From NCBI GenBank assembly GCA_030686995.1, contig CM060694.1:96643844-96707843 (forward strand): a stretch of 64,000 nt of DNA, in the 5' to 3' direction. Source of the DNA: Artemisia argyi. Its lineage: Eukaryota > Streptophyta > Magnoliopsida > Asterales > Asteraceae. Positions 58,266 to 64,000 of the stretch are shown piece after piece. A model generated the notes under the pieces. That model saw only the letters and a list, made by a program, of their open reading frames with translations. It had not been told where the DNA came from and did no database searches. The translations under genes and the position numbers were made by a program. How positions within the stretch are numbered: the stretch's first letter is position 1; each line of letters starts with the position of its first letter.

Positions 58266-60413
58266 TCATTTATGTTTTAAAAACTTTTCCAGATCTTCTG
58301 GAGTCAAACATCGCATACCAATTTGGTGAACTAGACTAGCAAACCTTGATGGTGCCAAGGCTTTGGTAAGTAAGTCCGCCAATTGGTACTCAGTTCCAAC
58401 AAAATATAATTTGACAGTACCCTTTTCGACATGCTCCTTGATGAAATGATATCGGAGATCAATGTGTTTGGATTTGCAGTGATGAACGGTGTTGCAGGAA
58501 ATAACAATGGCACTTTTGGAATCATAGTAGATCGGAATCTTATTGAATAGGTAGCCATAATCCTTAAGTTGTGATCTCATCCAGATGACTTGAGCACAAC
58601 AAGCAGACATAGCTACGTATTCAGATTCTGTTGACGACAGTGATGTGCAGTCCTGCTTCTTAGATTGCCATGACACAAGTTTATCTCCGAGAAACTGTAA
58701 TCCACCAGATGTACTTTTGCGTGTGTCTAAACATCCTGCATGATCAGCGTCTGAAAAAGCAATTAGTTTAAAACCAGAATCCTTCGTATACCAGATTCCC
58801 AAGTTAATGGTTCCCTTTATGTAGCGAAGGATTCTTTTAGCCTCACTTAGGTGTCTTTCAGTTGGTTTGGACTGATAGCGAGAGCACATGTAGACAACAA
58901 ATACTATATCAGGTCTACTAGCTGTGAGATATATGAGTGACCCAATAATACTACGGTATTTGGTAGGGTCAACTGGTGTCCCATGTAAGTAAGCATCTCG
59001 TTTTTTGGTATAGCCCATTGGTGTATTATAAGTATCACAGCTCATCATTCCATGTTTCTTTAAAATTTCCAACGTATATTTGGACTGGTTTATAAAAATT
59101 CCACGGGGTGATTGATGAACTTGTAGTCCTATAAAGAACGAAAGTTCACCCATCATGGACATTTCAAAATTTTCTTTCATTAAATTTGCAAAATCATTTG
59201 AGTAACTTCTTTTTGTTGAAGCAAAAATAATGTCATCGACATATATTTGAACAATAAGTAAGTCCACCCCATATGTTTTTATAAATAAAGTTGGATCCAC
59301 TGAACCTTTAGAAAATTTATTGCCCAGCAAGAAAGCAGATAGTTTGTCATACCACACCCTTGGGGCTTGCTTTAGTCCGTAGAGTGCCTTTTTGAGTCGG
59401 TAAACGTGATTGGGACGCTCAGGATCAACGAAGTCGTCTGGTTGGCTTACATAAACTTCTTCACGGAGTTCTCCATTAAGAAATGCGGTTTTCACATCCA
59501 TTTGATAAACTATCATGTTCCGATGTGCTGCAAATGCCAGAAAGATCCGAACAGCTTCATGTCTAGCCACTGGAGCAAAGGATTCTTCAAAATCAATTCC
59601 TTCTAGTTGGGATTATCCTTTCGCTACCAGGCGTGATTTGTTACGTATGACAGTTCCTTCTACATCTAGCTTATTTTTCCAAATCCATTTTAACCCTATG
59701 ACATAGATTCCGTCAGGTCTTTCAACAAATTCCCAGAATTCTAATCTTATGAATTGCTGAAATTCCTCTTGCAAAGATTCAATCCAGTTATCATAAGTCA
59801 TTGCTTCTTTGATGTTCTTAGGTTATTCTAGACAAACTGTGAGTGCATAGATGCAATTTTCACCATCTGTGTGAAGTCATTGTCTTGTCATTACAGGTGC
59901 ATCTAGATGGCCAATTATATGAACTAGGGGATGATCTCGAGTCCATTTGTGTGTCGAAGGGTGTAGTTGATAAGTTTCTCGCATGTTAGCAGGATCCAAA
60001 TTCCGTGTGGATGACTCAGCTACTTCTGGAAATGTTGGACCCGGTGCAAACGGGTTAAAGAACGCATTCGAATCATACTCTGCGGGTAGTAGAACTGATT
60101 GTGGTGTAGGATCTTTAGCTGATTGTCGTGAGTTGGAAGCAGTTTGTTCTGCTGTTAATGGAGATGCAATTGGAGGACCATCTTTCTCAACAGTTGTTGT
60201 AGTTTGTTGAGGTGAGTCAGGTACTTGAATATTTTTAGGTTGAGCGGCGGAATTAGGTGAGACCTCAGTAGAACGGTATTCAATTGTATCATCAAACAGT
60301 GGAGCAAACAAGGTTTCCAATTCTTTGCGGTTGAGAGGCAATGGTTCAGCCGAGGAGTCCGGAAAGTTAAGACGGTTGAATTCGGGTCCTAAGCTGTTTT
60401 GCTCAAAAGCCAT
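58266..60413 (-). pseudogene. Element F reverse transcriptase and RNase H
   Basis: Copia RT/RNase H plus the linker from integrase, all in one frame. The linker (60413-59880) is Ser/Pro-rich. RT begins near 59801 (NWIESLQEEFQQF, W.WK..LDVEGTVIRNKSRLVAKG) and continues with [26 protein letters not shown] and the catalytic QIYVDDIIF at about 59250. RNase H shows [35 protein letters not shown] and [13 protein letters not shown], ending at TAA 58266. Stops at 59877 (TGA), 59823 (TAA) and 59613 (TAA) disrupt it, with no frameshift. Confidence 0.9.
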
Positions 60414-61364
60414 TTATGTGAGTTCATCAAAATTAGCGTGAATAGTTTCTTGAATTTCTCTTGTCCGACGATTCCATATCCGAAAGCCTTTGGAATTTTC
60501 ACAAGATCCAACGAACACTCCGATGTCAGCCTTTACTTTAAGTTTACCTAAATCATCACGATCATTTTTCGGATAACAAAGTGCTCCAAATACATAAAAG
60601 TAATCGATGTTTGGTTTTCTTTTGTGAACAATTTGATAAGGTGTTTAGCGATGGTGTTTTGTGATCATGCAACGGTTTTGGGTATAACATGCGGTTGAAA
60701 CAGCTTCCGCGCATAAGTAATCTGGTAATTGAGCATTAATCAACATGGTTCTAGCAGCTTCCACTAACGTCCTGTTGCGTCTTTCAACAACTCCATTCTG
60801 GTCTTGGCTTCTAGGAATAGATGTTTGATGTTCAATTCCCACTTTCTCATAATATGACCGAAGTGTCTGATTCTTAAATTCTGTTCCATTGTCAGTTCTG
60901 ACCATTCGTACCGTGTTGCGTAACTAAACTTGGATTTTAGTGAGAAAGGTGATGATCATTGAAGGAGCTTGATATTTACTTCGTAGAAAATAAACCCAAG
61001 TCCATCTGGAGTAATCATCCACAATTACAAGTATGTAGCGTTTACCGTTGATAGTTTGAACACGCATCGGACCACACAAATCCATATGAAGCAATTGTAA
61101 AACATGATTGGTACTGTGCTCAGATTTAGAAGGAAAATGAGCTCGAGTACTTTTTCCTTGTTCACAGGCTGAACATAAGTGATCTTTGGTAAAACGGAAT
61201 CTTGGAAAACCATCAACAAGTTTATGACGAGCAAGTTCAGTCATAGTTTTGAAATTCAAGTGCGAAAGACGTTTATGCCATAACCAAGATTTAGTCGATT
61301 CCGCTTTGGAGAGAAGACATATCGGAGATGTAGGACATTGATATTGTATGAAGATTAGAACCAC
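60414..61364 (-). pseudogene. Element F integrase
   Basis: Same frame as the RT. The zinc-binding GAG-pre-integrase/HHCC region reads WLWHKRLSHLNFKTM...CSACEQGK (about 61275-61140). The core has LHMDLCGPM (first Asp, about 61095), VRTDNGTEF (second Asp, about 60900) and QDQNGVVERRNRTL (Glu, about 60790). The downstream part has VFGALCYPKND and ADIGVFVG. Stops at 60924, 60645 and 60414 interrupt it. Confidence 0.9.
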
Positions 61365-61764
61365 GTGAGCCAGACATTAGATCATTTCCTTCTAAGTCAC
61401 GAATGAAACAAGTTTTCTCACGAAATGCTACTTCTAGATCCCCATCACAAAATTGACCGACAGAAAAGAGGTTGTGTCCTAGACCTTCGACATAATAAAC
61501 ACGACTGATTTCAATGTTCCCACTGACATAGTCACCATATCCCATGATTAAAGCGTAATGATCGTTCCCGAATCTGACAGTACCAATGAACTTTGAAACA
61601 AAGTTGATTAACAGTTTGAGATTGCCTGTCATATGTCGGGTGAATCCGCTATCAACAATCCAGAGAACAATCTGCACCACCTGCATCACAAGAAGACGAC
61701 GAGGATGGAACAGAAGTAAGGGTGGAACCCAAAGAAAGTGCGGGTTCCTATTGGTTAGAAGCAC
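61291..61764 (-). pseudogene. Element F protease
   Basis: Copia aspartic protease: WIVDSGFTRHMTGN (about 61650; family DSG active site intact), VRFGNDHYALIMGYGDY, VYYVEGLGHNLFSVGQFCD, FREKTCFIRDLEGNDLM. It is in a different frame from both neighbours; frameshifts lie near 61750 and 61320. Confidence 0.88.
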
Positions 61765-63418
61765 ATGTATTCAATAATTTAGGAACCCATTTAAAGTCTG
61801 GTTTATATTGTAACCAACGTTGCCAATTCCAACTAGTTCTTGCTTTCTTTTTGGTGAATTCACTAGTAATGGGCTTGTTCCTAGAGTTGTTCTCTTCAAT
61901 TATGGGGGTAACTACAACTTCATTAGAAACCGTAGATGGCGGTTTTCCTAATATAGACTTAGACGCAGTAGTGGGCCTAGAAGGAATGCTTGTCCTACGT
62001 TTCTTATGACTATTTAGAAGAGAATTAGCTATACATTTTGTATGATCACCAGATGATACACTTATACGACAAAACACACAAGATGCATTAATATTCAAAA
62101 CATTCAAAGGTTCATCATTCGTTACATTTAGATTTTGATTACAATTTGCAAGATTAGAATCTAAATCTGATGCAACATGTGTTTTATTTAAATTCCTAAG
62201 TTGATCTTCTACTTCTGGAGCTTCTAGTGGTCCTCTTTTACGTTGCAAGATCCTATTCTTCTTGTTACTTTTTCGCTTGGGTCTGCTAACGCTATTAGTG
62301 GAGACTAGTCCTGTGGAAGTGGAGTTATCAACATTAGTGTTTTGAACAAAATTTCCCTTAACAGTGTTTTCTAATTGATACAATCCTGGTGCTATCACAG
62401 TGGTGTCAACAAACTTTCCTTTTTGAAGTAGCTTAATTTTCTTTTTCAAATCAATGATGATGTGATTCTTATCCTGAATATCAGACTCAAGTAAACCATT
62501 GCAATATTTGATATCATCGCGGTTTTGTTGCCATTCGACGTTTTCAATTTTTAAATCCGCAATTTCTTTCTCGTATTTGAGATACAGACTTTTTAAAGAC
62601 TCATTGTTTCTGCAAAGCTGACAAGAGTTTGAATTATTTTGACTTTGAAGTTGCAATTCCGTTTCAATACTTTGAGCTTGACACCATTCAAGCCTTTGTT
62701 TGAGTAGACAAATTTCTTTTGAAAATTGTTTTGTCACATCATCATTGTTTTTTCTCAACATGTCATTGTCATGTTTTAGTGTCTCTATTTCCACATTCAA
62801 CAAATTATTATCAACGCAAAGATCATCCATAAGCATAGAAGTACCAGATTTATAGAGATCATTCATGATAACAGACAAAATCTCAGCATTGAGTACTTGT
62901 TCCAAGAGTCGATCAGCATCATCTTTTAAAATTCTACTTCTTTCCGTTTGAACCAAAATCGCATTTTCATTTGAGTTGAAAACGTTTATCATTGTTTTGA
63001 CTTCGTTTTGAAGTTTATGTTCCCAACGTGTAGCACAAAGACGGATGTGTTTGAAAATTGGCAACATTTGTTTTTGAAAAATATCTCTCTTTTCTCGCTC
63101 GTAAGCAGATTGAAAAGTTTCAATTTTTATTTCAGAATTACGTTCAATTGTTTCTTCAAAAATTTCGATGTCTTCCATAAAAGTTTTGAAATAATTTAAG
63201 ACACGACAACTTTTTGGTAAAGGTGTTACTTCACCAGACGATGCTAAAGGACCATTTATTTGTGCTACAGTTTGGACAGGGGCCGCATTAGAAGATGAAA
63301 CATATGACTCAGTGACATACCATGATTTCTCAGGTAATTCCGTTTGAGGAACAAAAGATTTAGAGATATGAGGAGCTTTTGAATAATCATACGGTTTCCA
63401 ATATTCAACTTGACTCAT
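61748..63418 (-). pseudogene. Element F gag-pol spacer with coiled coil
   Basis: 556 codons open from ATG 63418. It is rich in Lys/Glu/Asn heptad-like stretches (VEIETLKHDNDMLRKNNDD; LKIENVEWQQNRDD) suggesting coiled coil. It contains a CX2C pair (SCQLCRNN) and a second Cys/His cluster (SCVFCRISVSSGDHTKC, about 62065), then a basic region (RPKRKSNKKNRILQRKRG). It links gag to the protease. From memory, such long coiled-coil gag extensions occur in Asteraceae Copia polyproteins. It is separated from the upstream gag part by one TAA (63422-63424) in the same frame. Confidence 0.75.
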
Positions 63419-63421
63419 TTT

Positions 63422-64000
63422 TTATCGACTCTCTTCTTCAAGTTCTTCCTCTTCCTCAGTATCATAAACAATAGTACGCACAATCGTATTATCAAGCATT
63501 TGGTCAATACTGTAAATTTTAGGAATTTCTTTGAATGTTTTGTGAAGAAACATTGATTTGGAATCACCAAGTGCAAATCCTTTATCGGGTCTCGGTTTTA
63601 AAGTAAATTTCTGAATTGTTGTGACAGAGCCCCCGGTTTTGTAAACAACATTACGAAATTCTTTGAGTTGTTTTTCAAGATCAACATTCTCACCGATTAA
63701 TTTATCTATATACTTCCTTTTTCGTATTTTATGTTCACAAAAATCCTTTTTGCAAATTGACAATTCTGTTTCTGTTTTTGAAAGCACTTTTTGAAGTTGT
63801 TCAACTTGTATTTGAAGTTCACACTTTTCACTTTCTAGTTTTGAAACCAACTTTCCGTTTGACTCAATTAAATCTTGCATTTTATGTTGAAGATCTTGCT
63901 CTTTGTTGTAAGATTCTTGAAAAGCTTTTTCAAAACTTTTTGCGTGTTTAACCTTGTCTTCCTGATTTGAAAGTTGTATTTTATAACACTCAATATCTCT
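63422..64000 (-). pseudogene. Element F gag C-terminal region (partial, runs off window)
   Basis: Minus-strand frame open from about 63880, with coiled-coil sequence (LVSKLESEKCELQIQVEQL; SICKKDF) and an acidic end (DTEEEEELEEESR) before TAA 63422. The frame is shared with the next segment. The capsid domain and zinc knuckle would lie beyond 64000. Confidence 0.7.

Overview
The window is a nest of LTR retrotransposons from a plant nuclear genome; I see no convincing host gene, tRNA or rRNA. Two coding families point to Asteraceae (daisy family), from memory of annotated genomes and not from a search. One is the gag-protease of element A, which resembles proteins often labelled 'MAK10-like' in Tanacetum. 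The other is the very large ORF downstream of the Copia pol in element F, with the motif RVEDLQLGVESYQ.

Layout. (1) 1-1126 and 19927-21564 are host or old repeat sequence. (2) 1127-19921 is element B, a decayed full-length Ty3/Gypsy Athila-type element with TSD GCATT. Its 5' LTR was later split by element A (1932-9943, TSD GTAAC). A has closely similar LTRs but carries only gag and a dead protease. (3) 21565 to beyond 64000 is element F, a Sirevirus-like Ty1/Copia element on the minus strand. In its own direction it has a coiled-coil gag/spacer, protease, integrase, RT and RNase H, then a motif-array spacer, a 1431-codon extra ORF, repeated polypurine motifs and a 3' LTR.

F was broken by two younger insertions. 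Element C (26110-45863, TSD AGTAG) is a Ty3/Gypsy Tat-type element that cut the extra ORF in two. It carries an intron-containing antisense gene and a MITE in its 5' LTR. Element G (48412-56800, TSD CTTAT) is a gag-only, Sirevirus-like Copia element lying between F's pol and its extra ORF. C was itself damaged twice: a minus-strand gypsy LTR fragment (E, 28627-31351) stands where its protease and RT core should be, and a coding-free Del/Tekay-like element (D, 33041-39751) sits inside its RNase H/integrase region, flanked by a 945-bp duplication.

Relative order from nesting: F, then C and G; within C, an RNase H deletion, then D, then the duplication; the MITE came after C. B came before A. 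Three of the six elements (A, D, G) lack most or all of pol, so they would need enzymes in trans. All divergence statements are counts by eye; no alignment, domain search or database search was run.
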